Source: PALSA-612 sp963711315 | GTDB taxonomy: Bacteria > Actinomycetota > Thermoleophilia > Gaiellales > Gaiellaceae | Reading direction: 5' to 3' | DNA: 64,000 nt | NCBI GenBank assembly: GCA_963711315.1 | Contig: CAVQDQ010000004.1 | Location: 124,001 to 188,000 of the forward strand | In this document: piece by piece, positions 45,863-54,522 of the stretch | Layout: each line of letters starts with the position of its first letter | How positions within the stretch are numbered: position 1 is the stretch's first letter | Translations under genes and position numbers: made by a program | The notes under the pieces: generated by a model | What the model was told of the DNA's origin: nothing | The model's database searches: none | Seen by the model: the letters and a program-made list of their open reading frames with translations, nothing else

Positions 45863-47195
45863 TCACTGGACTTGCTTCACACGTGCGGTGAGCTCTTGCA
45901 CGAGGTTGTACACAGAGCGATCCTGCTTGATCAGGCCGGCGATCTTCGACGTCGCGTGCATGACCGTCGTGTGATCGCGGCCGCCGAAAGCGTTGCCGAT
46001 CTTGGGGAGTGACGAGTCCGTGAGCTCGCGTGAAAGGTACATGGCGACCTGTCGCGGATAGACGATGTTCTGTGACTTTCTCTTGCCGCAGAGCTCGGTG
46101 ATGCTGAGCGAGAAGCGTTGCGAGACGACCTCCTGGATGCGCTCGATCGATACCTGCGCGACTTCTCCCTGGGGGAAGACGTCCTTCAGGACGTCCTGGG
46201 CAAGCTCGACGGTCATCGCCCGGCCTGTCAGTGACGAGAAGGCGACCACTCGTGTCAAGGCACCCTCGAGCTCGCGGATGTTCGTCGAGATGCGGCTGGC
46301 GATGAACGTCAGCACCTGTGAGTCGGTGATCGAGATCGAGTCGGTGTGCACCTTCTTGCGGAGGATGGCAATGCGGGTCTCGAGGTCGGGAGGCTGGATG
46401 TCGGTGATGAGGCCCCACTCGAACCGCGATCGCAGCCGCGCCTCGAGCGTTGCGATCTCGCGCGGCGGCCGGTCTGACGAGATGACGATCTGGCTGCCGG
46501 TCTCGTAGAGGCTGTTGAACGTATGGAAGAACTCCTCCTGGATCCGCTCCTTGTGCTCGAAGAACTGAACGTCGTCGATCATGAGCACGTCGTAATTGCG
46601 GTAGCGCTGCTTGAAGCCCTCGATGCGCCGGTCGCGGAGCGAGTTGATGAAGTCGTTCATGAACGTCTCGCTCGTGACGTAACGGACCGACAGTCGGCTG
46701 GCGTGGTTCGTGATGTAGTGGGCTATCGCCTGGAGCAGGTGTGTCTTGCCGAGGCCTGTGCCGCCGTAGATGAAGAGCGGGTTGTACGCCCGGGCCGGCG
46801 TCTCGGCTACGGCGAGAGCCGCAGCGTGCGCGAAGCGGTTCGACGAGCCGATGACGAACAGGTCGAACGTGTACTTCGGGTTGATGCCGGCCGTCGGCTC
46901 GCGCGCGAGGCTGCTCGGCGTCGGTGGATGCCAGCGAGTCGTCGACTACGAGCCGTACGACCACGCGATCGCCACCGGAGGCGTCTCGCACCGCCGCGCG
47001 GATGAGGTCGAGGAAGTGGCCCTCGATCCACTCGCGGGTGAAGTTGTTCGGCACGGCGAGCACGAGCGCGTCACGTTCTTCGGTGGCGCGCACCTCGCCG
47101 AACCATGTGCGGTACGTCGCGTCGTTGAGAGCCCCCCGGAGCCGACCGGCGACCTCATTCCACAACGACCCGGGGGTCAGCTCGCTTGCTTCCAC
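45863..47195 (-). CDS. dnaA: Chromosomal replication initiator DnaA (one frameshift)
   Basis: About 444 residues from GTG 47195. Domain I (LWNEVAGRLRGALNDATYRTW), a short domain II, the AAA+ domain with GGTGLGKTHLL and Walker B VLMIDDVQFFEHKERIQEEF, and domain IV ending with the DnaA signature GGRDHTTVMHATSKI. The frame changes once at about 46900-46912 in a GCGCGCG run between domains I/II and III; the sequence continues EPTAGINPKYTFDLFV. Net one extra base. As an essential gene this is almost surely an assembly indel. Binds oriC boxes and starts replication. Confidence 0.94.
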
Positions 47196-47236
47196 GCCTC
47201 TGGGTCCGACTCCTCGGTTTGACGACAGAGTGTTCG

Positions 47237-47265
47237 AGCATAGCACTGCCTCGTGAGGCCTACAA
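47237..47265 (-). promoter_or_regulatory. Candidate dnaA promoter
   Basis: Minus strand TTGTAG (47260-47265) and TATGCT (47237-47242) separated by exactly 17 bp, about 42 bp before the dnaA GTG. Good sigma70-type match in a region lacking other genes. Confidence 0.5.
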
Positions 47266-47468
47266 CGGCTGGAAAACGAGGCGTCAACCACTAGAAAAGA
47301 CGCCGATTTGCAGGCACTTCGCCGGAATTTCCACGCGTCTTCCACAGGTGTGGATACTGCTGGTTGTCCATTGCGACAACACTGCGGGACCCCTCCGCGT
47401 GCGGGGACTTTGATCATCCACGGACCGCCTCGGCCGGCTGTGGACAACTTCTTCGGAGACCCGTTGTC

Positions 47469-47474
47469 TATACT
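47469..47474 (+). promoter_or_regulatory. Candidate rpmH -10 element
   Basis: TATACT, 42 bp before the rpmH ATG. No good -35 at 16-18 bp, but an exact DnaA box (47439-47447) lies about 21 bp upstream of it, so DnaA could influence this promoter. Confidence 0.4.
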
Positions 47475-47516
47475 CCGCGGCCGCGGCCGACCGGCTGCGA
47501 TCGACCTCTCGGAACG

Positions 47517-47651
47517 ATGAAACGCACCTACCAGCCCAACGTGCGGCGACGGAAGCGGAAGCACGGATTCCGCGCCCGGATGTCCACCCGCGCCGGCCGC
47601 GCGACCCTCAAGCGCCGCCGCGCCCGCGGCCGCAAGCGCCTCTCTGCGTAA
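47517..47651 (+). CDS. rpmH: 50S ribosomal protein L34
   Basis: 44 residues, very basic: KRTYQPNVRRRKRKHGFRAR, then MSTRAGRATLKRRRARGRKRL. Complete and canonical length. First gene rightward from oriC; followed 51 bp later by rnpA as in nearly all bacteria. Confidence 0.98.
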   Translation: MKRTYQPNVRRRKRKHGFRARMSTRAGRATLKRRRARGRKRLSA

Positions 47652-47702
47652 GTGCTCGAAGGCTTCCCCGGCTCGGCCTCGCCGCGTCTAGTCTGACGAG
47701 TC

Positions 47703-48047
47703 ATGCAGCGCCGGCACCGGCTCAGCCGATCGCAGGACTTCGACGCCGTCTACCGGAAAGGCCGCTCGACGGCGACGCGCTATCTCGTTCTGCACTGGTT
47801 TCCCCGTGAAGAAGAGGACGACGACCCCCGGCTCGGCCTCGCCGTGCCGAAGAACACCGGGACGGCCGTCCAGCGGAATCGGATCAAGCGGCGGCTCCGG
47901 GAGCTCTGGCGGGCGCGACTCGAGCAGGTTCCGCCCGGCTGCGACTACGTGCTCGTTGTCAGGCCCGGCCTGGTCGAAGCTGCAGCAGCTCAGGACTCCG
48001 CATGGCTCGGCGAGCGGGTGGACGAGCTCCTGAAGGCGGCGGCGTGA
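47703..48047 (+). CDS. rnpA: Ribonuclease P protein component
   Basis: 114 residues. N-terminal RHRLSRSQDFDAVYRKGRS and the RNR signature AVQRNRIKRRLRELWRARL identify RnpA, which assists RNase P RNA in tRNA 5' maturation. Its stop overlaps the GTG of yidD (GTGA). Confidence 0.96.
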   Translation: MQRRHRLSRSQDFDAVYRKGRSTATRYLVLHWFPREEEDDDPRLGLAVPKNTGTAVQRNRIKRRLRELWRARLEQVPPGCDYVLVVRPGLVEAAAAQDSAWLGERVDELLKAAA

Positions 48048-48249
48048 AGCTCCTGAGCATGGTGCTGCGGCACGCTCGCCCCGTCGCCGGGCGTCGCGGA
48101 CGCGCCGACCTGCAAGTACCACCCGTCGTGCTCGCGAGTACGCGGCGATTGCCTTGCGCAAGCACGGTCTGCTGAAGGGCTCCGCAAAGACGGCGTGGCG
48201 ACTTCTTCGCTGCAACCCGTGGAGCCACGGGGGCGTGGACCACCCATGA
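48044..48249 (+). CDS. yidD: YidD membrane-insertion factor, frameshifted
   Basis: Small protein (about 68 codons) assisting YidC. Reading starts at GTG 48044 with MKLLSMVLR; after a shift near 48068 it reads TLAPSPGVADAPTCKYHPSC (signature Cys), and after another near 48138 EYAAIALRKHGLLKGSAKTA then WRLLRCNPWSHGGVDHP. Two extra bases in total. Stop overlaps the yidC ATG (ATGA). The conserved parts are all present, so error rather than decay is favoured. Confidence 0.8.
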
Positions 48250-49010
48250 TCGTCGCCGGCCTTACCAGCCCGATCGTCAACATCCTTGCCGACGTCATCG
48301 ACTTTCTCGGCCCGCACGGCGCCATCGGCCTGCCGTGGGCCTGGGCCATCGTCGCGCTGACGGTGATGGTGCGGATCGTGCTCGTCCCGCTGACGGTGAA
48401 GCAGATCCACTCCATGCAGAACCTCCAGCGGCACGCGCCGGAGATGAAGGAGATCCAGCGCAAGTACAAGGGCGACCGCCAGAAGATGAACGAGGAGTTG
48501 ATGAAGTTCTACAAGGAGAACAGCATCAATCCGGCGTCGTCGTGCTTGCCCATCCTCTTCCAGATCCCGATCTTCATCTCGCTCTTCTTCACGCTCAAGA
48601 ACTTCACGACGACGACGGACTACCACCAGGGCGACAACCTCGAATGGCTGGGCCTGATCAACATTCTCGAAAAAGCGAGCGTCGGCTGGGGGCCGCTGCT
48701 GCTCGTGATCTACATCAGCAGCCAGCTGGCGTCGACGTATTTCATGTCGGCGACGATGGAGCGGACGCAGCGGCTGCTCATGTTCGCGCTGCCGTTCCTC
48801 TTCATCCCGTTCATCGTCAACTTCAAGGCCGGCCTCGTCCTCTACTGGGCGACGACCAACCTCTGGACCGTCGGCCAGGGAATCGTCACCCGCCAGCTCT
48901 TGCCGCGGACGAAGGTGACGCCCCAGAAGAAGAGCTCGCGCACGCCCGCCAAGGTCGAGCCGGCACAGGCTGAGACGGCAGGCGGCGGACGAGCCGCGGG
49001 TGGCGCCTGA
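48246..49010 (+). CDS. yidC: Membrane protein insertase YidC (tail frameshift)
   Basis: 254 residues in the open frame, five membrane spans in the short Gram-positive/actinobacterial form without the large periplasmic domain. WAWAIVALTVMVRIVLVPLT holds the hydrophilic-groove Arg, and PILFQIPIFISLFFTLKNF is typical. After about residue 240 the frame appears to shift once: in the +1 frame the sequence continues AAVAQASAPADPRRVKRKKK and ends at 49092, overlapping jag, giving the basic tail expected for ribosome contact. True end is therefore probably 49092. Confidence 0.93.
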   Translation: MIVAGLTSPIVNILADVIDFLGPHGAIGLPWAWAIVALTVMVRIVLVPLTVKQIHSMQNLQRHAPEMKEIQRKYKGDRQKMNEELMKFYKENSINPASSCLPILFQIPIFISLFFTLKNFTTTTDYHQGDNLEWLGLINILEKASVGWGPLLLVIYISSQLASTYFMSATMERTQRLLMFALPFLFIPFIVNFKAGLVLYWATTNLWTVGQGIVTRQLLPRTKVTPQKKSSRTPAKVEPAQAETAGGGRAAGGA

Positions 49011-49088
49011 GCCGGCCGCCGTCGCGCAGGCTTCGGCACCGGCCGATCCGCGACGTGTGAAGCGAAAGAAGAAGCGCGGCGGCAGACG

Positions 49089-49799
49089 ATGACGGCAGAC
49101 GCCGGCTTCGTCGAGCTCGAGGCCTCCGGCGAGACCATCGGCGAGGCGAAGTGGCAGGCGCTACGGGAGCTCGAGAGGCTCCATCCGGGCCTCGACCGCG
49201 ATGCCGTGACATTCGAAGTGCTGACCGAAGGTGAGCGCGGCCTGCTCGGCGTCGGAACGTCTCCGGCCCGTGTTCTGGCGCGTGTCGAGAGCGCGACCAT
49301 TCGCGAAGTCCCGGTGACCGATACCGACGTCTCTCCGGTCGGCGACCTTGGCCGCGACCTCGTCGAACGCATCGCCGCAGCTCTCGGCGTACCGGCGCGG
49401 GTGACCGTGGCGGAAGACGACGAGACCGTTCGCATCTCGGTTTCAGCTCCCGACGCGGGTGTTCTCATCGGACGCGACGGCCGAACGATCGACGCGATGC
49501 AGCACCTCGTTTCGTCCATCGCCTACCGAACGCAGGGCGAGGGCGGCAAGGCGGTCGAGGTGGACGCCGGCGGGTACCGCGAGCGGCGGCGCGCCCGGCT
49601 CGAGGCCATGGCCCGCCAGGCGGCCGACCGGGCGCACGCGAGCGGAGCAGCAGTACGGCTGGAAGCCATGAATGCTCTCGAGCGAAGGATCGTTCACCTC
49701 GCGCTGGAGGACGTCGCCGGCGTGGAGACGCGCAGTGAGGGCGACGACCCGGAACGCTGCGTCGTGGTCGTGCCGACCTCTTCGGTCGAGCCGGAGTGA
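49089..49799 (+). CDS. jag: Jag/KhpB RNA-binding protein
   Basis: 236 residues: Jag-N domain (EASGETIGEAKWQALRELER), a KH domain with GVLIGRDGRTIDAMQHLVSS (GxxG) and an R3H domain ending near NALERRIVHLALEDVAGVET. Sits between yidC and rsmG as usual; RNA-binding partner affecting cell division and envelope growth in Gram-positives. ATG 49089 overlaps the inferred true end of yidC. Confidence 0.93.
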   Translation: MTADAGFVELEASGETIGEAKWQALRELERLHPGLDRDAVTFEVLTEGERGLLGVGTSPARVLARVESATIREVPVTDTDVSPVGDLGRDLVERIAAALGVPARVTVAEDDETVRISVSAPDAGVLIGRDGRTIDAMQHLVSSIAYRTQGEGGKAVEVDAGGYRERRRARLEAMARQAADRAHASGAAVRLEAMNALERRIVHLALEDVAGVETRSEGDDPERCVVVVPTSSVEPE

Positions 49800-50387
49800 A
49801 CGATCCGCGCCTCGAGCGGTGGCTCGACGCGCTGCTGGAGACGCCGGGACTGACGTCGATAGTCGACCGCGGCGAGGCCCGCCGCGTTCACGTTGACGGC
49901 AGCCTTGCCGCTCTACCGGCCGTGCAGCGCTTCGCCGGCCCGATCGTCGACGTGGGGTCCGGCGGCGGCTCGCCGGGCATCCCGCTGGCGGCTGAGCTGC
50001 CTGACCGGGAGGTCACGCTGCTCGAGGCCAATGCCAGGAAAGCCTCGTTCCTCGAGCGTGTCGCCGCCGACTTCCCGAACGTTCGCGTCGTGCGCGGCCG
50101 CGCCGAGGAACAGGATGTGGACTTCTACGGCGTCGCGGTGGCGCGGGCTCTCGCTCCGCCGCCGGTAGCTGCCGAATGGTGCCTGCCACTGGTCCGGCCG
50201 GGCGGTGGAGTCGTCCTCTACGCCGGACCGACCGCCGACCTGGCGGCCGTGGCCGTCGTTGCGAGCCGCGTCGGAGGCGGTGAACCGGAGCGCGATGCAG
50301 GGCGCGATCGTCATTCCCAAGGTGGCGCCCACACCCGCGGGCTTTCCGCGCCGTCCCGGGATGGCGCGAAAGCGGCCTTTGGCTTAA
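49796..50387 (+). CDS. rsmG: 16S rRNA (guanine-N7) methyltransferase RsmG (one frameshift)
   Basis: About 197 residues. SAM-binding motif IVDVGSGGGSPGIPLAAELP (about 50-70) and VTLLEANARKASFLERVAAD are typical. The frame changes once near 50275-50305; in the corrected frame the C-terminus reads AIVIPKVAPTPAGFPRRPGM and ends ARKRPLA at 50387. Uncorrected, the frame runs into parA and gives a false RsmG-ParA fusion. Net one extra base. GTG 49796 overlaps the jag stop. Confidence 0.9.
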
Positions 50388-50410
50388 CCGTCCGCTGCCC
50401 CGAGGACAAT

Positions 50411-51172
50411 GTGTTCGTGCCCAGCACGGTCTTCGCGCTCGCGAACCAGAAGGGCGGCGTGGGCAAGACGACGACAGCCGTCAACCTCGCCGCCTGTCTC
50501 GCCGACGCCGGCGAGCGAGTGCTCGTCGTCGATCTCGACCCGCAGGCCAACGCCACTTCCGGGCTCGGCGAGCGTGCGAACGGCACGTCGAGCTACGACC
50601 TGCTGGACGGCGCTCCGCTGGAGTCGCTCGCGAAGCCGACACGCTTCGGGAACCTCCACCTCGTGCCTTCCCGGCCGGAGCTGGCCGGTGCCGCTGTCGA
50701 GCTCTCGTTGCGCGAGGACGGTGAGCGCTTTCTCGCGCAGGCGTTGAGCGGCCGCACATCGAGCTTCTCCTTCGTCTTTCTCGACTGCCCGCCGTCGCTG
50801 GGGCCGCTGACTGTGAACGCGCTGGCCGCTGCCGACGCGGTGCTCGTTCCCGTGCAGGCCGAGTACTACGCACTCGAGGGCCTCGCGCAGCTGCTCGACT
50901 CGGTCGAGCTCGTCCGCCGCCGGCTCAATCCGAAGCTGTCACTGGCCGGCGTGCTGTTGACGATGGTCGACCGCCGCACACGGCTCGCGGCCGAGGTGGA
51001 GGCGGATGTCCGCAGGCACCTCGGCGGCCTCGTGTTTCGCACGACCGTTCCCCGATCCGTGAGGTTGGCCGAGGCTCCGAGCCACGGCTTGCCGGTGATT
51101 GCCTACGACCGCCGATCCGCGGGAGCGGAGGCGTACTGGAAGGTGGCGATGGAGCTTGCCGAGCGCACCTGA
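50411..51172 (+). CDS. parA: Chromosome-partitioning ATPase ParA/Soj
   Basis: 253 residues from GTG 50411, preceded by GAGGA at 5 bp. Deviant Walker A ALANQKGGVGKTTTAVNLA, VLVVDLDPQANATSGLGE and FVFLDCPPSLGPLTVNALAA are complete. ATPase that positions origins together with ParB. Overlaps the parB start by 17 bp. Confidence 0.95.
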   Translation: MFVPSTVFALANQKGGVGKTTTAVNLAACLADAGERVLVVDLDPQANATSGLGERANGTSSYDLLDGAPLESLAKPTRFGNLHLVPSRPELAGAAVELSLREDGERFLAQALSGRTSSFSFVFLDCPPSLGPLTVNALAAADAVLVPVQAEYYALEGLAQLLDSVELVRRRLNPKLSLAGVLLTMVDRRTRLAAEVEADVRRHLGGLVFRTTVPRSVRLAEAPSHGLPVIAYDRRSAGAEAYWKVAMELAERT

Positions 51173-52019
51173 AGCGAACGACGTACGCCGCGGCCTCGGT
51201 CGCGGCCTCGACGTCCTGATCGGAGGCGCTACGCAGGCGGATCTCGCGCACGTGCCGGTCGACGCAGTGCACCCCAACCCGCGCCAGCCGCGTCGGAAGA
51301 TCGATGGGGAGACGGTTTCCGGCCTGGCCGAGTCGATCAGGCAGCAGGGTGTCGTCCAGCCGGTATTGGTCCGACCGCGCGCCGCAGGAGGCTGGGAGCT
51401 GATCGCCGGCGAACGCCGGTGGCGTGCCGCTCGCGAGGCGGGGCTGAAGACGGTTCCAGCCGTCGTCCGGCACGCCGGCGACCGCGATTCGCTGCTGCTG
51501 GCGCTCGTCGAGAACGTGGCGCGTGAGCAGCTGTCGCCTGTCGAGGAAGCGCGTGCGTACGCCGTGCTGATGGACGAGTTCGTGCTCACCCTCGGCGAAG
51601 TGGCAGACACGGTGGGCCGTTCCAAGCCTTCGGTGGCCAACCGGCTCCGGTTGCTCGACCTCCCCGACGACGTGCTCGGCATGGTCGAGCGCGGCGAACT
51701 GACGGAAGGTCACGCCCGTGCGGTGCTGGCAGTGCCCGATCAGGAGGAACGGCGGGCACTGGCGAGCCTCATCGTGCGCCGCGGGCTATCCGTGCGAGCT
51801 GCCGAGCAGGCGGCGCGCTGGGCCGGCGCGAGGCAGCGCCCGCGCCGAAAGAGCGCGCCGGTAGATCCGGCCCTCGCTCAGAGCGTGCGCCAGTCGGCCG
51901 AGAGACTGTTAGGCCGGCCGGTGAAAGTCGGCCGTGGCAAGGTGGAGATCCCGTTCGCCGACGAGCACGAGCTGGCCGAGATCGCGGAAGTCTTCGAAGC
52001 GCTCACGTCAGCGCGTTAG
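51156..52019 (+). CDS. parB: Chromosome-partitioning protein ParB/Spo0J
   Basis: 287 residues from TTG 51156. RRGLGRGLDVLIGG near the N-terminus (stimulates ParA), the CTPase/clamp motifs HPNPRQPRRKI and ELIAGERRWRAAREAGL, and the helix-turn-helix LTLGEVADTVGRSKPSVANR. C-terminal dimer domain present. No ATG or GTG fits the start. Followed by a terminator. A parS site was not confidently found. Confidence 0.94.
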   Translation: MPSAPEANDVRRGLGRGLDVLIGGATQADLAHVPVDAVHPNPRQPRRKIDGETVSGLAESIRQQGVVQPVLVRPRAAGGWELIAGERRWRAAREAGLKTVPAVVRHAGDRDSLLLALVENVAREQLSPVEEARAYAVLMDEFVLTLGEVADTVGRSKPSVANRLRLLDLPDDVLGMVERGELTEGHARAVLAVPDQEERRALASLIVRRGLSVRAAEQAARWAGARQRPRRKSAPVDPALAQSVRQSAERLLGRPVKVGRGKVEIPFADEHELAEIAEVFEALTSAR

Positions 52020-52027
52020 AAAGACAC

Positions 52028-52055
52028 GAGCCCCGCCTGCGCGGGGCTCTTCTTT
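52028..52055 (+). terminator. Terminator after parB
   Basis: 9-bp stem GAGCCCCGC / GCGGGGCTC with a CTGC loop followed by TTCTTT. Ends the rpmH-parB gene series; on the opposite strand it lies past tRNA-Ile and may act both ways. Confidence 0.8.
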
Positions 52056-52060
52056 GCCCA

Positions 52061-52134
52061 TGGGCGATCGTGGATTCGAACCACGGACCTCCGCCTTATC
52101 AGAGCGGCGCTCTAACCGACTGAGCTAATCGCCC
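52061..52134 (-). tRNA. tRNA-Ile (GAT)
   Basis: 74-nt cloverleaf on the minus strand: acceptor GGGCGAT pairing with ATCGCCC plus discriminator A, D-loop AGCTCAGTCGGTTAGAGC, anticodon loop CTGATAA (GAU), and T-arm GGTTCGAATCC. CCA is not encoded. Occurs alone; a tRNA-Ala, its frequent neighbour, is not seen. Confidence 0.96.
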
Positions 52135-52204
52135 GGCTGTTCGATTCTAGCCAGCCGTCACTAGTCGTTCGCGGGGCGCGCCTCGGCTACCATCGGACCG
52201 CGCG

Positions 52205-52705
52205 ATGACGGAGATGGTCATCTACGGCGTGAGCTTCGATCTCGTCGGCAAGCAGCCGATCGTGCTGCTGAAGACGACCGACGGCAATCGCTTTCTCCCC
52301 ATCTGGATCGGTCAGTCCGAAGCCGCTGCCATCCTCATGAAGCTCCAGGGTCAGGCGACGCCGCGGCCGCTGACGCACGATCTGTTCACGAACGCGCTGG
52401 GCGAGCTCGACGCGCAGGTAATCCGCGTATGCGTGACCGAGCTGCGCGAAAGCACGTTCTACGCCACGATCACGATTCGGCAGGACGGGTCCGAGCTCGA
52501 GATCGACTCGCGGCCCTCGGACGCCATCGCGCTCGCCGTCCGGGCGGACGCGCCGATCTTCGCGGACGACACCGTTATCGAGGAGTCGGCGATCGAGTTC
52601 GAGGGTGACGACATCAACGAGGACGACCTCGTCGACGAGTTCAAGAAGTTCCTCGACAAGGTGACGCCGGACGAGTTCGCGGCCGCCGAAGGCGAGCCGG
52701 ACTAG
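52205..52705 (+). CDS. Bifunctional nuclease family protein (DUF151)
   Basis: 166 residues. VSFDLVGKQPIVLLKTTDGN, LPIWIGQSEAAAI, RPLTHDLFTNAL and IDSRPSDAIALAVRADAPIF are the complete BFN domain; a C-terminal acidic tail (EGDDINEDDLVDEFKKFLDK) includes a UvrB/UvrC-like helix. Family members show RNase and DNase activity. Monocistronic and convergent with the L,D-transpeptidase gene (6-bp gap). Confidence 0.92.
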   Translation: MTEMVIYGVSFDLVGKQPIVLLKTTDGNRFLPIWIGQSEAAAILMKLQGQATPRPLTHDLFTNALGELDAQVIRVCVTELRESTFYATITIRQDGSELEIDSRPSDAIALAVRADAPIFADDTVIEESAIEFEGDDINEDDLVDEFKKFLDKVTPDEFAAAEGEPD

Positions 52706-52711
52706 CCGGCC

Positions 52712-53851
52712 TCAGTAGACGATCACGACCTCGCCGTAGGGCTCGCTCTCGAAGAGCCGGTCGGCGACGAAGTTCGGCACCCGGACGCAGCCATGCGATG
52801 CCGGGTACGGCGGCACAGACGGGTTGCCGTGGATCGCATATCCGCCGTAGAAGTACATGGGCTTGTAGAGCACGCCCAGCGGGCTCGGGTCGTATCCGGG
52901 TACCTTGCGGCCGATTGCAAAGCGGCCGAGCGGTGTGTAGTAGCCGGCGATGCCGGCCGTCGAGACCGGAGAGATCAGCGACGCGCGGCCGTCGCGGACG
53001 ACGATGAGGATCTGACGCTGCTTGTCGATCTCGATGTGATTGGCCGGACTGGGGTAGCGCGGCACGATCTCCGCGGGCCGGGCCAGGCGTCGCCAGAATG
53101 CGGCATCGGCCACACCGGTTCGCTCGAGGCGCTGCGCTTTCTGGAACGCGTAAACCGCCTGCTGGGCGTCGGAGTCGAACACCGTGCGCGAAGACGGAGC
53201 CGCGTAGCCCAGCTCGCGCAGCCGGTCGAGCAGCGCCGCGACGAACGGGCCCTGGTAGCCATAGGAGATCGCCGGCGCGCGGAGGGCGACGCGGATCCTC
53301 TTGCCGACATAGCCGTATCCCTGTGTAGGCAAGACGTCGATCGCAACGTCGAACGGCGAGACAGCCGTGGTCCCGAGCTTCACTCGTGCGTCGCGCGGAA
53401 ACTCACCGCGGTAGGACTCCGTGCCCCCGCGGACGACGCGCACTCGCACAGCGCCCGCCTCGTCGGGCTCGAGACGGGCTAGGACCGAAAGCGGCTCACC
53501 GGCGACGCGCGTACCGACGAGCCTCGCCTGAAGCCTCGGGATGATCCGCACGGTGACGGGTTTCGAAGAGACGCCGGCTGCCACCGTGTGGAACGGTCCC
53601 GGGCGGCCCAGGGCGACCTGGAAGCGATACGTGCCGTCGCGTCGGATGCCCATGGCGGCCACACGTGTCGTGCCGCGCATGAGGCTCACGCGCGTACCGG
53701 GCTTGGCCGGCGAGAGCCGTCCGGCGAAATCGACGACGTGGCCGAACTTTGTCGCGCCGGGCGCTCCCAGTGTCAGCTTCGCTTCCTGGCCGACGGCAGC
53801 GGCGGGCGCGGCCAGCGCCAGGAAGGCCCCGAGTGCAATCGCCGTTCGCAC
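52712..53851 (-). CDS. Secreted L,D-transpeptidase (YkuD) with peptidoglycan-binding domain
   Basis: 379 residues from GTG 53851 with signal peptide RTAIALGAFLALAAPAAAVG. Two Ig-like beta repeats, a PGBD_1 helix region (FDSDAQQAVYAFQKAQRLER, about 225-260) and a YkuD catalytic domain with HGNPSVPPYPASHGCVRVPN (catalytic His and Cys). Forms 3-3 peptide cross-links, typical of actinobacterial cell walls. Upstream Met codons would place the signal peptide internally and are rejected. Confidence 0.92.
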   Translation of the reverse strand: MRTAIALGAFLALAAPAAAVGQEAKLTLGAPGATKFGHVVDFAGRLSPAKPGTRVSLMRGTTRVAAMGIRRDGTYRFQVALGRPGPFHTVAAGVSSKPVTVRIIPRLQARLVGTRVAGEPLSVLARLEPDEAGAVRVRVVRGGTESYRGEFPRDARVKLGTTAVSPFDVAIDVLPTQGYGYVGKRIRVALRAPAISYGYQGPFVAALLDRLRELGYAAPSSRTVFDSDAQQAVYAFQKAQRLERTGVADAAFWRRLARPAEIVPRYPSPANHIEIDKQRQILIVVRDGRASLISPVSTAGIAGYYTPLGRFAIGRKVPGYDPSPLGVLYKPMYFYGGYAIHGNPSVPPYPASHGCVRVPNFVADRLFESEPYGEVVIVY

Positions 53852-53871
53852 GCGGCGAGGATAGAGGCCGC

Positions 53872-54522
53872 TCAGGTCGTCACGGTCACGGCAACGATCA
53901 GCGCCACGGCGTTGAACAGCGCGTGCACGGCGATGCATGGATAGACGCTGTTGGTCTTCGCCCGCAGCCAGGCCAGCCCCATGCCAAAGACCGACAGCAC
54001 GATCAGGCCCGCGATGAGCCCATGCACGAGGCCGAACAGGACTCCCACGGCGACGATCGCGACGGCCTGACCGTACCGAGCCAGCAACGAGTATCCGGCG
54101 CCGCGAAACATCAGCTCCTCGACGATCGGTGCAATCACGGCGATGACGACGGCGTTCGCTGCATACGCGGCAGCGCGATCAGGGTCCCAGGTGTCCGGTG
54201 TCAGGCCCTGTTCTTCCCCGGCATGAAGGAACGGCTCGAGGACGGCCTCGACGACGAACACAGCGACGATCACGGCCACTGACCAGCCTATCGCCCGGCC
54301 GATCGAGCGCGGGCGGCGCAGGGCAAGGAGCTCGCGGTGCCGCCCACGCGTGATCAACAGGACGACCAGCAACGTGATGCCGTACCAGATCGCGCCGCTC
54401 CAGGCGGTGCTGTACCGGTACAGCGCATCCTCCGGCGGGTCGCCTCCGCTCGCCCGGCTGGCATACGCGAGCGTGACGTAGAAACCCACGAACGTCAGCC
54501 AGGCAATGAGCCTGCCCGTCAA
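53872..54522 (-). CDS. CPBP intramembrane metalloprotease
   Basis: 216 residues, about six to seven membrane spans. The three family motifs are complete: PIVEELMFRGAGYSLL (EExxxR), FGLVHG (FxxxH) and CIAVHALFNAVAL (HxxxN). Abi/Rce1-like prenyl-protease fold; substrate unknown. The ATG overlaps the HAD gene stop, so the two are co-transcribed with the BtuF-like lipoprotein gene. Confidence 0.92.
   Translation of the reverse strand: MTGRLIAWLTFVGFYVTLAYASRASGGDPPEDALYRYSTAWSGAIWYGITLLVVLLITRGRHRELLALRRPRSIGRAIGWSVAVIVAVFVVEAVLEPFLHAGEEQGLTPDTWDPDRAAAYAANAVVIAVIAPIVEELMFRGAGYSLLARYGQAVAIVAVGVLFGLVHGLIAGLIVLSVFGMGLAWLRAKTNSVYPCIAVHALFNAVALIVAVTVTT

Larger units (their letters stand above)
47196..47516. 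other. Probable origin of replication (oriC), dnaA-rpmH spacer
   Basis: 321 bp without a gene, between divergent dnaA and rpmH. DnaA-box-like sites: TGTGGACAA at 47439-47447 (exact), TGTGGATAC at 47349-47357 (8/9), TCTTCCACA at 47338-47346 (7/9), TTGTCCATT at 47364-47372 (7/9) and TCATCCACG at 47414-47422 (7/9). The part around 47270-47335 is less GC-rich (runs of A) and may be the unwinding element. Gene context on both sides is the classic bacterial origin. Confidence 0.8.

Noticed and set aside
49796..51172. Apparent RsmG-ParA fusion protein
   Set aside because: The RsmG C-terminus continues in another frame to 50387 and ParA has its own GTG with ribosome site at 50411; the fusion is a frameshift artefact.
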